A stretch of 64,000 nt of DNA, taken from an uncultured Alphaproteobacteria bacterium (GTDB taxonomy: Bacteria; Pseudomonadota; Alphaproteobacteria; HIMB59). Below, in pieces: positions 54,616 through 62,875 of the stretch. Numbering within the stretch: position 1 is the stretch's first letter; every line of letters starts with the position of its first letter. The stretch spans positions 17,618 through 81,617 of the forward strand of contig CACDYZ010000006.1 of assembly GCA_902557145.1 (NCBI GenBank). Reading direction: 5' to 3'. Under the pieces are notes generated by a model. It was not told where the DNA came from. It searched no databases and saw only the letters and a list, made by a program, of their open reading frames with translations. The translations under genes were made by a program, and so were the position numbers.

Positions 54616-55203
54616 ATGTCTGATAATAAACCTTTAATGCCACTTGCAACAGCCGTTTGGTTAGTTGACAACACAGCTTTAAGTTTCCCTCAAATATCTC
54701 AGTTTTGTCAGCTCCACGAACTAGAAGTACAAAGTATTGCAGATGGTGAAGATGCATACCGTATGCAGGGATTAAATCCTATTGCAAGTGGTCAACTTAC
54801 GATGGATGAGATTAAACGATGTGAAGTCGATCACTCACAAGAGTTACAACTGCAAAATAAAAAATCTGAGTCAATTCAATTTAGTGTCAAAACAAAAAAA
54901 TATCTTCCATTATCAGTTAGACAAGAAAGGCCCAAGGCTATTGCTTGGCTAATTCGAGAGTATGGTAAAATATTAACTGATACCCAAATTGCTAAACTTA
55001 CAAGTTCTACCAAACCAACAGTTGCTAATATAAGAGCTGGCAACCAATCTCAACCAATTACGGAATTTAGAAACCCTACTGATCTTGGTCTATGTACCTA
55101 TGAAGAGCTAGAAGCGTTAGTTGATAAAGGTCAGCGTAAAGCTGAGCGTGAAAGAAAAGCAAAAGAAAAAGCAGAAAAATTACAATCTACTATTGCTTCG
55201 TAA
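54616..55203 (+). CDS. trcR: DUF1013 cell-cycle regulator (TrcR family)
   Basis: Alphaproteobacterial DNA-binding-type protein; the Caulobacter relative is called TrcR. It opens with the family block LMPLATAVWLVDNTALSFPQI and QFCQLHELEVQSIADGE, followed by LNPIASGQLTMDEI. The middle (PKAIAWLIREYGKILTDTQIAKLTSSTKPTVANIR) looks like a helix-turn-helix. The C-terminus is a charged Lys/Glu/Ala helix. 195 aa. It converges on the DUF3833 gene with a 14-bp overlap. Confidence 0.9.
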   Translation: MSDNKPLMPLATAVWLVDNTALSFPQISQFCQLHELEVQSIADGEDAYRMQGLNPIASGQLTMDEIKRCEVDHSQELQLQNKKSESIQFSVKTKKYLPLSVRQERPKAIAWLIREYGKILTDTQIAKLTSSTKPTVANIRAGNQSQPITEFRNPTDLGLCTYEELEALVDKGQRKAERERKAKEKAEKLQSTIAS

Positions 55204-55714
55204 AAAATAAATAAACATCTCCTAACCTAATTCCAAACTTTTTCATTGTCGCTTTATTAAAAACGTTTTTATCATCTTGCATAATTAACCAATCATCAAA
55301 CTTAACGTTCATTATGCCGTCCCCATATTTAAGCTTAAGAGTATAGTGCCAGTTTATTGCATTACCAGATCTCTCACCCAGAGCTATACCTTTGATATCC
55401 TCAGAGGTACCCTCATAGGTTTTTTCACCAGTCTTTTTAATTTCCCATCTTCTAAATTCTTCTTCACCATCGTCATAAAGAAAAGTCTCATTAAGAATAA
55501 AGTTATCCTCTTGCTGAATACCCTCCATTTCAACAGTAAATTGTCGTCTTACCTTTCCAAGTCTATCAATGAAAAGGCCACTGGCTGTTGTTTTACCTAA
55601 AAAGTATTCTTCTATTTTGAGTGTGGGTTGTTTGTCGGCAAAATTTTCAAGTTTCATATTATTACATCCGCTTAGAAATATTAATAAAATACTCGCTATT
55701 AATACATTTCTCAT
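55190..55714 (-). CDS. DUF3833-family lipoprotein
   Basis: Predicted lipoprotein: signal MRNVLIASILLIFLSGC ends in an LSGC lipobox. Then comes a ~155-residue beta-rich domain resembling a lipocalin-like fold (FLGKTTASGLFIDRLGKVRRQFTVEM, WEIKKTGEKTYEGT, WHYTLKLKYGDGIMNVKFDDWL). I chose ATG 55714 over a TTG at 55726. DUF3833 commonly accompanies Cfa, DUF1365, amine-oxidase flavoproteins and photolyase, and that is its setting here (51 bp after cfa). Probably a periplasmic lipid carrier, but this is inference. Confidence 0.85.
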   Translation of the reverse strand: MRNVLIASILLIFLSGCNNMKLENFADKQPTLKIEEYFLGKTTASGLFIDRLGKVRRQFTVEMEGIQQEDNFILNETFLYDDGEEEFRRWEIKKTGEKTYEGTSEDIKGIALGERSGNAINWHYTLKLKYGDGIMNVKFDDWLIMQDDKNVFNKATMKKFGIRLGDVYLFFTKQ

Positions 55715-55765
55715 ACACACAATCAATACGGTCTTTTAAAAAAGTAGATGTTAATCATAAGTATT

Positions 55766-56935
55766 TTACTTATTGGTAAAATCTATTTGATAGACATCAA
55801 TTGTTTTTGCCTTAAAACCTCCTGAACAGTATGATAAGTAAAAATTCCACATTCTTTTAAAATCTTCAGAGTAACCTAAATTTTTTATTTTATCCCATTT
55901 GTTATTAAAGTTATTTCTCCACATTTCAAGTGTTTGATAATAGCTATCAGCCATTTGATTTTTTATTTGAAAATTAAATTTTTTTTGGTTAGCTATTTTC
56001 TCAAGAGCTTTCACTGAAGGTAACATTCCACCAGGAAATATATATTTCTGAATAAAATCAATTTTTTGTGTGTATCTATCAAAAAAATCTTCAAAAATTA
56101 CAATAGTTTGCATTGAAAAAACACCTGATGGTTTTAATAAATCTTTTACTTTTTCAAAATAGGTTTGCCAATATTGAATTCCAACCGCCTCAAACATTTC
56201 GATGGAGTATATTCTAGAATATTTCCCTCTATGCTCTCTATAATCTTTATAAATGACATTTAGCTTATCTTGTAACTGGTATTCTTTAATTTTTGAATTC
56301 ACAAATTCATATTGTTCTTTTGAAATAGTTAAAGTATCAATTTTTATATCTGGATACTTTGAAATAAGATAAAAAGCAAAACTTCCCCACCCAGATCCTA
56401 TTTCTAAAACATGATCACCGGGTTTGGGCTCGTTGCCTTTGATAAGACTTTCAAATTTATTTTTTTGTGCCTCAGATAATGTTTCAGATCCTGTTTTAAA
56501 AAAACCTGATGAATATGTTAAGGTATCGTCAAGCCACTCCAAGTAAAAATCATTACCAAGGTCATAATGGGCGTGAATATTTTTTTTACTTTGAAATAAA
56601 GAATTTTTTGTTTTGTTCATATATTTTTTAGATAAGAGCCTATAAAATTTAGATCCGCTCATCTCACCACCAAAAGCTTTTTCATTTAAAGCTCCAAATT
56701 CCAAAAATTTGCTTAAATCATCAGCTTCAAATTTCTTTTTTATATAAGCGTCTCCTAATCCAACTGATCCACGAAAATATAAATCCCATATCATGGAAAG
56801 GTGGTTAATTGTTAAATGCACTGAGGGACCCTCTAAATCACCATGAAATTTATAAGGTTTTCCCTTTACGTCTAAGCTCAAGGATCCGTGTCTTATTTTA
56901 GAGCAAACTTTATGTATATATTTGTCAATAAACAA
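55766..56935 (-). CDS. cfa: Cyclopropane-fatty-acyl-phospholipid synthase-type methyltransferase
   Basis: S-adenosylmethionine-dependent enzyme acting on unsaturated acyl chains of membrane lipids. It has an N-terminal lipid-binding-type domain (residues 1-120), NIHAHYDLGNDFYLEWLDDTLTYS, the SAM motif VLEIGSGWGSFAFYL, SIEMFEAVG and FIFPGGMLPS-type region (KYIFPGGMLPS). 389 aa, complete. In this neighbourhood the product may be a methylated or furan fatty-acid intermediate rather than a plain cyclopropane; sequence alone cannot decide. Confidence 0.9.
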   Translation of the reverse strand: MFIDKYIHKVCSKIRHGSLSLDVKGKPYKFHGDLEGPSVHLTINHLSMIWDLYFRGSVGLGDAYIKKKFEADDLSKFLEFGALNEKAFGGEMSGSKFYRLLSKKYMNKTKNSLFQSKKNIHAHYDLGNDFYLEWLDDTLTYSSGFFKTGSETLSEAQKNKFESLIKGNEPKPGDHVLEIGSGWGSFAFYLISKYPDIKIDTLTISKEQYEFVNSKIKEYQLQDKLNVIYKDYREHRGKYSRIYSIEMFEAVGIQYWQTYFEKVKDLLKPSGVFSMQTIVIFEDFFDRYTQKIDFIQKYIFPGGMLPSVKALEKIANQKKFNFQIKNQMADSYYQTLEMWRNNFNNKWDKIKNLGYSEDFKRMWNFYLSYCSGGFKAKTIDVYQIDFTNK

Positions 56936-56951
56936 TTTTTAATAATCTTTT

Positions 56952-57704
56952 CTAATCTAAGTATAGATTATCTTTTATTTTATTGGAATATTTAAAGAAT
57001 TTACTTTTTTTTAGTAAAAGCTTAATAGCTTGGTAATGAATTAAGGTTATCGTTTTTATACTCCCAAAAATATTTAAAATAAAAAATAAAATACAGTTTA
57101 AATACGTTATTTCTTTTAAATTAAGATCAATTGAAGCATAAAATATTTGCTCATTTTTAAGATTAAATTGATTAATATTGCAAAAAAAATGGTATTTAGA
57201 TTTATTTTTTGATGTAATTTTATACACACAGTCCATCTCAATGAAAGGTGACACATACATGTTTTTTTTAAACTCTTTATCTTTAAATTTATCTATAGTT
57301 AAGTAATGGACTTGATCTCCAAAGGTATTTTTAACTTCATAGATAATTGATTTCACTTTGTTTTGATCATCAAGATATAAATAAAAACTAATTGGATTAA
57401 AAGAATAGCCAATTATTGAGGGAATACATATAAACTGTACATTATTAAAAATAATATTGTGTTTATCTGCAATATTTTTTGCAAAATCGTACAAATTCTT
57501 TTTTTTATCTCTGAATCCATGCTGCTTATAAAATATAGAAAAAAAATTTAATTTATTGAGCGATATGAAAGGATGTATCTTTGAAGTATTGTTAAGATTA
57601 ATACTTAAGTAAGGTGCATTATATTGAAAAAAGTTTTTTGTATCTCTTGTTCTTTTATGGACAATTTTACCTGTTCCAAGACTATGAGAAGAAACTAACT
57701 CCAC
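56952..57704 (-). CDS. DUF1365 family protein
   Basis: Uncharacterised family usually encoded next to amine-oxidase-like flavoproteins and Cfa. The start is GTGKIVHKRTRDTKNFFQYNAPYLSINL, matching the family pattern. FNPISFYLYLD and VHYLTIDKFKDKEFKKNMYVSPFIEMD are the conserved core. A hydrophobic segment (LNCILFFILNIFGSIKTITLIHYQ) near the C-terminus could associate with the membrane. 250 aa. It overlaps the flavoprotein gene by 10 bp, so the two are made together. Confidence 0.88.
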   Translation of the reverse strand: MELVSSHSLGTGKIVHKRTRDTKNFFQYNAPYLSINLNNTSKIHPFISLNKLNFFSIFYKQHGFRDKKKNLYDFAKNIADKHNIIFNNVQFICIPSIIGYSFNPISFYLYLDDQNKVKSIIYEVKNTFGDQVHYLTIDKFKDKEFKKNMYVSPFIEMDCVYKITSKNKSKYHFFCNINQFNLKNEQIFYASIDLNLKEITYLNCILFFILNIFGSIKTITLIHYQAIKLLLKKSKFFKYSNKIKDNLYLD

Positions 57705-58960
57705 TGTACTCTTGATGTATCGGCATTATTAAATCCCTTTAAATCGATACCTAACTTATTACAAACTTTTATAGCTGATTGAATTCCATCTTCATGAAAA
57801 CCATAACCTAGATAACTACCAACATAGTAAGATTTATCATGACCTTGTATGTGTGAAATATTTTTTTGAGCATTTAGTGTCTTTTGTGAAAATATTGGAT
57901 GTTCATAAAGTGTCTGATAATGGTTGTCTTTTTGTTCTTGATTTAATGAAACAAAAAAATCATCTACCGTATTTAGAGGTTGTAGTTTATTCATCCAATA
58001 ACTGAGTGTGCATTTATTATTCTTATTGGTATGAAAATTCCAACTTGACCAAGCTTTTAAATGAGTGGGCATTAAAGAGGTATTTTGATGCAATTGAGCT
58101 AAATTTTTTTGGAAATTAAATTCTTTCAAAATTTCATACTCTTTTTGATGAATTTTGTCTAACAAAGGAAAAAAATGGTTTGGAGGACAAGCAAATATTA
58201 CCATATCAAAAACAGATTTTTTTCCTTCAAAAAAAATTTCAACATTATCAGTTCTAGAGATTTTTTGAATCCTACAAGATTTTTTTATACTAAATTTAGA
58301 AGATCTTATAAGAGATTTAATATATTGCTTAGATCCATTTTTTATAGTCTTCCATTGTGGTCTATTTATAAAATTAAATAGTTTATGATTTTGAAAAAAA
58401 TTAATAATACTTTTTAAGGGTTGATTAAGAGAGTCCTGATCAGGAGTTGACCAAATACTTGAAATTAAAGGAAGTAAATGAAAATTAATAAATTCATCAG
58501 AGTAATTTTTTGTTTTAAGAAAATTTCTAATAGAAATATCTGAAAGTATATTTTTCTTTTGAAAAGTTTTATAGAAAATAATTATGTCTTTTAGCATTTT
58601 ATAAAATTTTAAATTATAAAAATTTTTACGGTCAGCAAACAATGCACTTAAACTTCCCCCTCCATATTCAAAATTGCTTTCCTCATTAAAGAAACTAAAG
58701 GACATATTGCTATCTACTGTTTCGACATTTAAACAATCAAAAAATTTAGTTAAATTTGGATATGTTAATTCATTATAGACAATAAAACCTGTATCTATAG
58801 GGATTGTATTTCCAGAATTATCTTTAACTTCTCTTGTATTAGCGTGACCCCCTAAATAATCATTTTTTTCAAAAAGTGTAACATCGTATTTATCTTGTAA
58901 AAAATATGCTGATGATAGCCCTGCTATACCCGATCCAATTATAGCTACTTTTTGTTTCAA
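57695..58960 (-). CDS. FAD-dependent amine-oxidase-like flavoprotein
   Basis: NAD(P)/FAD-binding protein with KVAIIGSGIAGLSSAYFL at the very start and the DVTLFEKNDYLGGHANTR loop, then IDTGFIVYNELTYPNL and VSLNQEQ. It ends YYVGSYLGYGFHEDGIQSA. Probably acts on fatty acyl chains, not amines, given its neighbours. There is no ATG. I placed the start at TTG 58960, one base after the phrB stop, which gives the usual family N-terminus MKQKVAIIGSG. A TTG at 58990 would add ten residues and overlap phrB by 29 bp. Confidence 0.88.
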   Translation of the reverse strand: MKQKVAIIGSGIAGLSSAYFLQDKYDVTLFEKNDYLGGHANTREVKDNSGNTIPIDTGFIVYNELTYPNLTKFFDCLNVETVDSNMSFSFFNEESNFEYGGGSLSALFADRKNFYNLKFYKMLKDIIIFYKTFQKKNILSDISIRNFLKTKNYSDEFINFHLLPLISSIWSTPDQDSLNQPLKSIINFFQNHKLFNFINRPQWKTIKNGSKQYIKSLIRSSKFSIKKSCRIQKISRTDNVEIFFEGKKSVFDMVIFACPPNHFFPLLDKIHQKEYEILKEFNFQKNLAQLHQNTSLMPTHLKAWSSWNFHTNKNNKCTLSYWMNKLQPLNTVDDFFVSLNQEQKDNHYQTLYEHPIFSQKTLNAQKNISHIQGHDKSYYVGSYLGYGFHEDGIQSAIKVCNKLGIDLKGFNNADTSRVQWS

Positions 58961-58961
58961 A

Positions 58962-60368
58962 TTATGATTTGGTTTGTTGGTAAGCCTCAAGAGCTCTGTT
59001 TCGAGAGTCTTTTAGATCTACAATAGGGTTAAAATATTTTTTATCTTTGATTAAATTTTTTAACAAATTTTCGTCTAGATATGGCTCAAATATTGTCTTC
59101 GTAGAATTAAAAATTTTTAATTGAGGAATATATTTGAGAATAAAATGGGCTTTAGGATCAAACTTTTCAGATTGAAGCACTGGGTTAAAGACTCGAAAAT
59201 ATGGCGAAGCATCTGCGCCACAACCTGCAATCCATTGCCATCCAGCAGCATTACTGGCCTCATCATAATCTAATAAACTTCTATGAAAATAATTTTCACC
59301 TAATGTCCAATTTAACAATAAATTTTTAACTAAAAAGCTTCCTACTACCATTCTAAGTCTATTATGCATCCAGCCTTCTTCATAGATTTGTTTCATCGCA
59401 GCGTCTACAAGTGGAATACCTGTTTCTCCCTTAGTCCAAATAGTAAAATCCTTTTTACTGTTTCTCCATGGAAATTTTTTAAATTTTGGATTTATCGGTT
59501 TATTGGATAAATCTTCCGAGTAATACAATAAAGAATAAGAGAACTCTCTCCATCCAATCTCTGAAAGATATGTGTTAATTGAACTATTCATTTTTTTTGA
59601 GTCTTGGATCTTTTCTATTATTATACGAGGAGAGATTTCTCCAAATCTTAAATGAGGAGATATTCTGGAAGTTTTGTCAAAGTCTGGTCTATTTCTATTA
59701 ACCTCATATTTATCAATATCGGATGAGATGTAAGTATCAATTTTTTTTAAAGCTGCGTCTTCTCCTGGACTCCAGTGCTTATCAAACTTCTCGAACCAAT
59801 TTTTGTTATCAAAAAAGCTAAGATCAGTTTTTTGATTGTGTCTTAAAGGTTTTATAAATATTTTTTTTTTATAACTAAATTTCTTATTTAAATAAACTTT
59901 ATAAGCTGCTCTCCAGAAAGGTGTGAAGACTTTAAAATATTGCCCTGAATTGTTTTGTACTTCCCAAGGCTCATTTAATAAATGTGAATTAAAAGTGTCG
60001 ACTTGAATACTACTATCTCTAAAAAATTTTTTTATTTCAGTGTCTCGTCTAATCGATTGTTGAGAATAAAGTCTATTCCAAATTAAAGATGTAATTTTAT
60101 ATTTTTTAACTAAATCAGAGATATTTTTTTTTGCCTCTCCTCTAAGTATTATTAACTTTATTTTGAAGGACTGATCTAATTTTTTAGCATGTAATCTAAG
60201 AGTTTTTTCAAGCCACCAGTGCCCAGCATCTCCAGTAGCTTTTTTTTCTATGTCATCATATATATATACTAGAAGGGCTTCAGATTTTTGGTTTGAAATA
60301 AATTCAAGGCATGGATTGTCTGTGATCCTAAAGTCTCTTCTCAGCCAGTATAAAGTTTTATGTTCGAT
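58962..60368 (-). CDS. phrB: Deoxyribodipyrimidine photolyase with no standard start codon
   Basis: Blue-light enzyme that repairs cyclobutane pyrimidine dimers. I read the minus strand codon by codon from 60386 to 58962 and found no stop. It encodes TLYWLRRDFRITDNPCLEF (antenna-domain start), FTPFWRAAYKVYL, TSRISPHLRFGEISPR, the FAD-binding LSEIGWREFSYSLLY and GEEGWMHNRLRMV-type motifs, and ENYFHRSLLDYDEASNAAGWQW. Length would be 468 aa, as in E. coli PhrB (472). The only possible start between the in-frame rpmG stop (60387-60389) and the first conserved residue is ATC at 60366-60368; no ATG, GTG or TTG occurs before the ATG at 59591, which would leave 209 aa without the antenna domain. It is either AUC-initiated, freshly damaged or a base error. 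Confidence 0.82.
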   Translation of the reverse strand: MEHKTLYWLRRDFRITDNPCLEFISNQKSEALLVYIYDDIEKKATGDAGHWWLEKTLRLHAKKLDQSFKIKLIILRGEAKKNISDLVKKYKITSLIWNRLYSQQSIRRDTEIKKFFRDSSIQVDTFNSHLLNEPWEVQNNSGQYFKVFTPFWRAAYKVYLNKKFSYKKKIFIKPLRHNQKTDLSFFDNKNWFEKFDKHWSPGEDAALKKIDTYISSDIDKYEVNRNRPDFDKTSRISPHLRFGEISPRIIIEKIQDSKKMNSSINTYLSEIGWREFSYSLLYYSEDLSNKPINPKFKKFPWRNSKKDFTIWTKGETGIPLVDAAMKQIYEEGWMHNRLRMVVGSFLVKNLLLNWTLGENYFHRSLLDYDEASNAAGWQWIAGCGADASPYFRVFNPVLQSEKFDPKAHFILKYIPQLKIFNSTKTIFEPYLDENLLKNLIKDKKYFNPIVDLKDSRNRALEAYQQTKS

Positions 60369-60386
60369 AGTTAGAGAATAACAAAA

Positions 60387-60581
60387 TTATTTACTATGAG
60401 GAGGCATTTTCTTTTCAACAAACCAAACATGTTGTTTCAAGACGGGGTCATACTTTCTTTGACGAAGTTTGTCAGAAACTTTTAAACCCTTTGTGGGCTT
60501 ACGTACAATATATTTTGTACCAGTTTCTGGTTTTTCTTCAGGTATCAACTGTTTTAACTGATAAGTGGACTTTTTAGCCAT
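60387..60581 (-). CDS. rpmG: Ribosomal protein bL33
   Basis: Small large-subunit protein. The core TGTKYIVRKPTKGLKVSDKLRQRKYDPVLKQHVWFVEKK follows the bL33 pattern, including the KYDPVxxQHV motif. There is a ~12-residue insertion near the N-terminus compared with E. coli (64 against 55 aa). No zinc-binding Cys are present. Its stop codon is in the same frame as, and 18 nt before, the presumed photolyase start. A candidate promoter lies immediately upstream. Confidence 0.85.
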   Translation of the reverse strand: MAKKSTYQLKQLIPEEKPETGTKYIVRKPTKGLKVSDKLRQRKYDPVLKQHVWFVEKKMPPHSK

Positions 60582-60587
60582 TGGCGT

Positions 60588-60615
60588 AAAGTAAACTAAT
60601 TTTAAATTTGGTCAA
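60588..60615 (-). promoter_or_regulatory. Candidate promoter for rpmG
   Basis: On the minus strand TTGACC (60615-60610) matches 5 of 6 consensus -35 bases. A 16-bp spacer then leads to TACTTT (60593-60588), only 3 of 6. The rpmG ATG starts 6 nt after this -10, which would make a leaderless message. It would also serve phrB and the lipid cluster downstream. Tentative. Confidence 0.3.
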
Positions 60616-60632
60616 GATTGATATTAGAAAAA

Positions 60633-61496
60633 TTAAAAGACTTTTTTCCAATGTTCTCGCTTGTCTTTGAGAGAACGTCTCTTTTTTTCTGTCATATTGT
60701 CAAAACAAACAGGGCAAGTAAATCCTTTTTCATATTTTGGTGATTTTGTCTCTTTAATTGTCAAGGGCGTATTACAGCCATAACAAAGCTTACTTATTCC
60801 TTTTGAAAGTTCCTTGGTCAGTGAAACTCGATAATCAAAAACAAAGCATTCTCCATTCCATAATTTTGAATTAGTTTGTTCAAAATATTTTAAAATACCT
60901 CCTTTAAGTTGATAAGTATCTATTCCGTATCTTTCCATTAAGGGTCCAGCTTTTTCACATCTAATCCCTCCCGTGCAATAGATAGCTACTTTTTTATTTT
61001 GAAATTGGTCCTTATTTGTTTTTATATATTCATTAAACTCTTTAAATGTGTCGATTTTAGGATTTATGGCATTTTTAAAATGTCCAATTTTAAACTCATA
61101 ATTATTTCTTATATCAATAATTTTTACATCTTTTTTATTAATAAATTTATCCCAATCATTTGGTTGTATAAATTTACTTTGTTTAATCTCAGAAATTTTT
61201 AATCCAAAATCAGAAGTTACTATTTCATTTTTAAGTTTTATCTTAAATTCCTTAAATATTTCCTGTCCACTATAATTAGATATTTTGATATTTTCATTTA
61301 AAACACCCAATGAGATTAAATAATTAATTGTATTTTTTTCTTTTTTTTGTGTAACAGTAATAGTTCCATTGAGCCCTTCTTTGCTCACGAGAATTGATCC
61401 TTTTATTTTTTTCAAAAGAAAGAATAAATTTATTTCTTCTTTTAATTTTTTAGGATTGGAAATAACAAAAAAGCTATAAAATGCTATGACACGCAT
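60633..61496 (-). CDS. trhO: tRNA uridine(34) hydroxylase (rhodanese family, TrhO/YceA)
   Basis: Oxygen-dependent formation of 5-hydroxyuridine at tRNA position 34. An N-terminal acylphosphatase-like part (ISNPKKLKEEINLFF...LVSKEGLNGTITV) is followed by a rhodanese domain with WDKFINKKDVKIIDIRNNYEFKIGHF and the active-site loop IYCTGGIRCEKAGPLM (Cys174). Cys pairs near residues 250-275 (CYGCNTPL; FTCPVCFDNM) may bind zinc. 287 aa. It is separated from hemA by 44 bp containing a perfect palindrome. Confidence 0.92.
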   Translation of the reverse strand: MRVIAFYSFFVISNPKKLKEEINLFFLLKKIKGSILVSKEGLNGTITVTQKKEKNTINYLISLGVLNENIKISNYSGQEIFKEFKIKLKNEIVTSDFGLKISEIKQSKFIQPNDWDKFINKKDVKIIDIRNNYEFKIGHFKNAINPKIDTFKEFNEYIKTNKDQFQNKKVAIYCTGGIRCEKAGPLMERYGIDTYQLKGGILKYFEQTNSKLWNGECFVFDYRVSLTKELSKGISKLCYGCNTPLTIKETKSPKYEKGFTCPVCFDNMTEKKRRSLKDKREHWKKVF

Positions 61497-61519
61497 TATT
61501 ATGTTTTATAACAAATATA

Positions 61520-61535
61520 ATATTTGATCAAATAT
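61520..61535. promoter_or_regulatory. Perfect 16-bp palindrome between hemA and trhO
   Basis: ATATTTGATCAAATAT at 61520-61535 is its own exact reverse complement. It lies just after the hemA stop and 24 bp before the trhO ATG, in a 44-bp gap. TTGATCAA resembles half-sites of FNR/Crp-type regulators but without their usual spacing. It could be an operator for trhO or chance in AT-rich DNA. Confidence 0.25.
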
Positions 61536-61540
61536 GGTGT

Positions 61541-62812
61541 TTAAACAACTTTGATTTTATTAGTAAATTGATTTTCAAATTTGGATAACTGAGGCATAAA
61601 TTTGAACCAAGCATCTTTTAAAGCATCCACAAATTTTTCAGTTGACTCTGGGTCGTGACATGGAGTTGGGGTTATTCGAATTCTTTCAGTTCCTTTTGGA
61701 ACAGTAGGATAATTTATTGGTTGAACATATACTTGATGTTCGTTTAAAAGAAAATCACTAATTTCTTTACACAATTTACTATCTCCAATTAAGACAGGTA
61801 TTATATGAGAACCTGAGTCTAAAAAAGGTATTCCTGCAGATCGAAGCTCTTTTTTAACGAAATCAACATTCTCAAAAAATGTAGATCGAATTTCATTACT
61901 TTTCTTTACTTGTCTAATGCTTTCTAAACTTCCAGCAGCAACTGCAGGGCACATAGAAGTTGTAAAAATAAATCCTTTTGAGAAACTTCTGACAAAATCA
62001 ATTATGGTCTCAGTCGAAGCTATATATCCGCCTGCTAGCCCAAAAGCCTTTGCTAAGGTACCATTGATTATATCAATATGTTCGGCTAAGCCTCTTTGAT
62101 CAGCAACACCTGCTGCATTGGGACCGTATAAGCCCACAGCATGGACTTCATCCAAATAAATTAGTGCTCCATTATCTTGAGCAACTTGAATGATATCTTC
62201 TAGAGGTGCAAAATCAGCTTCCATGGAGTAGACAGATTCTAGAACAATAATTTTAGGTCGCATAAAATCAACACCTTTCAAAATATCTTTAAGGTGTTTT
62301 ACATCGTTATGTCTATAAATTGCTTTTTCTTTTTTACTAGTTCGAATACCTTCTATAAGAGAAGCGTGATTGAGTTCATCACTTAAAACTAAACAATTGT
62401 CAAAAGCTGAGATGATTGACTTAAGAGCTGATTCATTGGCACTATAGCCAGAGTTAAATGCTAAAGCTCTCTCTTTTTTATGTAAAATTGCTATTTCTTT
62501 TTCTAACTGTATATGAAAATTTGTTGTGCCTGATATATTTCTTGTCCCGCCGCTGCCTGCGCCCAGCTTTTCTGCAGCAGATTGCATTGCGGAGATAACA
62601 TTTTTATTTTGACTCATACCCAAATAATCATTTGAGCACCAAACATCTATTTCTTCTGTTTGGCCATTGCCACTGTGTCTTGTGGCTTTTGGAAATTGTC
62701 CAGCTTTTCTCTCAATATTATTAAATACTCTGTAATGACCTTCGTCTTTAATTTTATCAATTTCAGATTGAAGGGTGCTTAAGTAGTTAGACTTCCAATT
62801 ATGACTTTTCAC
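61541..62812 (-). CDS. hemA: 5-aminolevulinate synthase
   Basis: PLP enzyme condensing glycine and succinyl-CoA, the alphaproteobacterial (C4) route to tetrapyrroles. The start region NIERKAGQFPKA is followed by WCSNDYLGMSQ and GAGSGGTRNISGTTNFHIQLE. Lys255 in TLAKAFGLAGGYIA is the Schiff-base residue. The AFNSGYSANESAL and DEVHAVGLYGPNAAG blocks match ALAS rather than its relatives BioF or Kbl. 423 aa, complete. Presence of this gene is a strong taxonomic marker for Alphaproteobacteria. Confidence 0.96.
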   Translation of the reverse strand: MKSHNWKSNYLSTLQSEIDKIKDEGHYRVFNNIERKAGQFPKATRHSGNGQTEEIDVWCSNDYLGMSQNKNVISAMQSAAEKLGAGSGGTRNISGTTNFHIQLEKEIAILHKKERALAFNSGYSANESALKSIISAFDNCLVLSDELNHASLIEGIRTSKKEKAIYRHNDVKHLKDILKGVDFMRPKIIVLESVYSMEADFAPLEDIIQVAQDNGALIYLDEVHAVGLYGPNAAGVADQRGLAEHIDIINGTLAKAFGLAGGYIASTETIIDFVRSFSKGFIFTTSMCPAVAAGSLESIRQVKKSNEIRSTFFENVDFVKKELRSAGIPFLDSGSHIIPVLIGDSKLCKEISDFLLNEHQVYVQPINYPTVPKGTERIRITPTPCHDPESTEKFVDALKDAWFKFMPQLSKFENQFTNKIKVV

Positions 62813-62875
62813 AAATATTAATGTATTTTTTACTATTCTAAAAGATACTGCAATAAAGACGCATAAAGCTTATAT

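Noticed and set aside
54336..55203. Intrinsic terminator after trcR
   Set aside because: No GC-rich hairpin with a T-run is present; the gene ends inside the convergent DUF3833 gene.
58962..60386. Photolyase as a frameshifted pseudogene with a 209-aa C-terminal fragment
   Set aside because: Codon-by-codon reading showed one continuous frame with no internal stop; only the start codon is abnormal.
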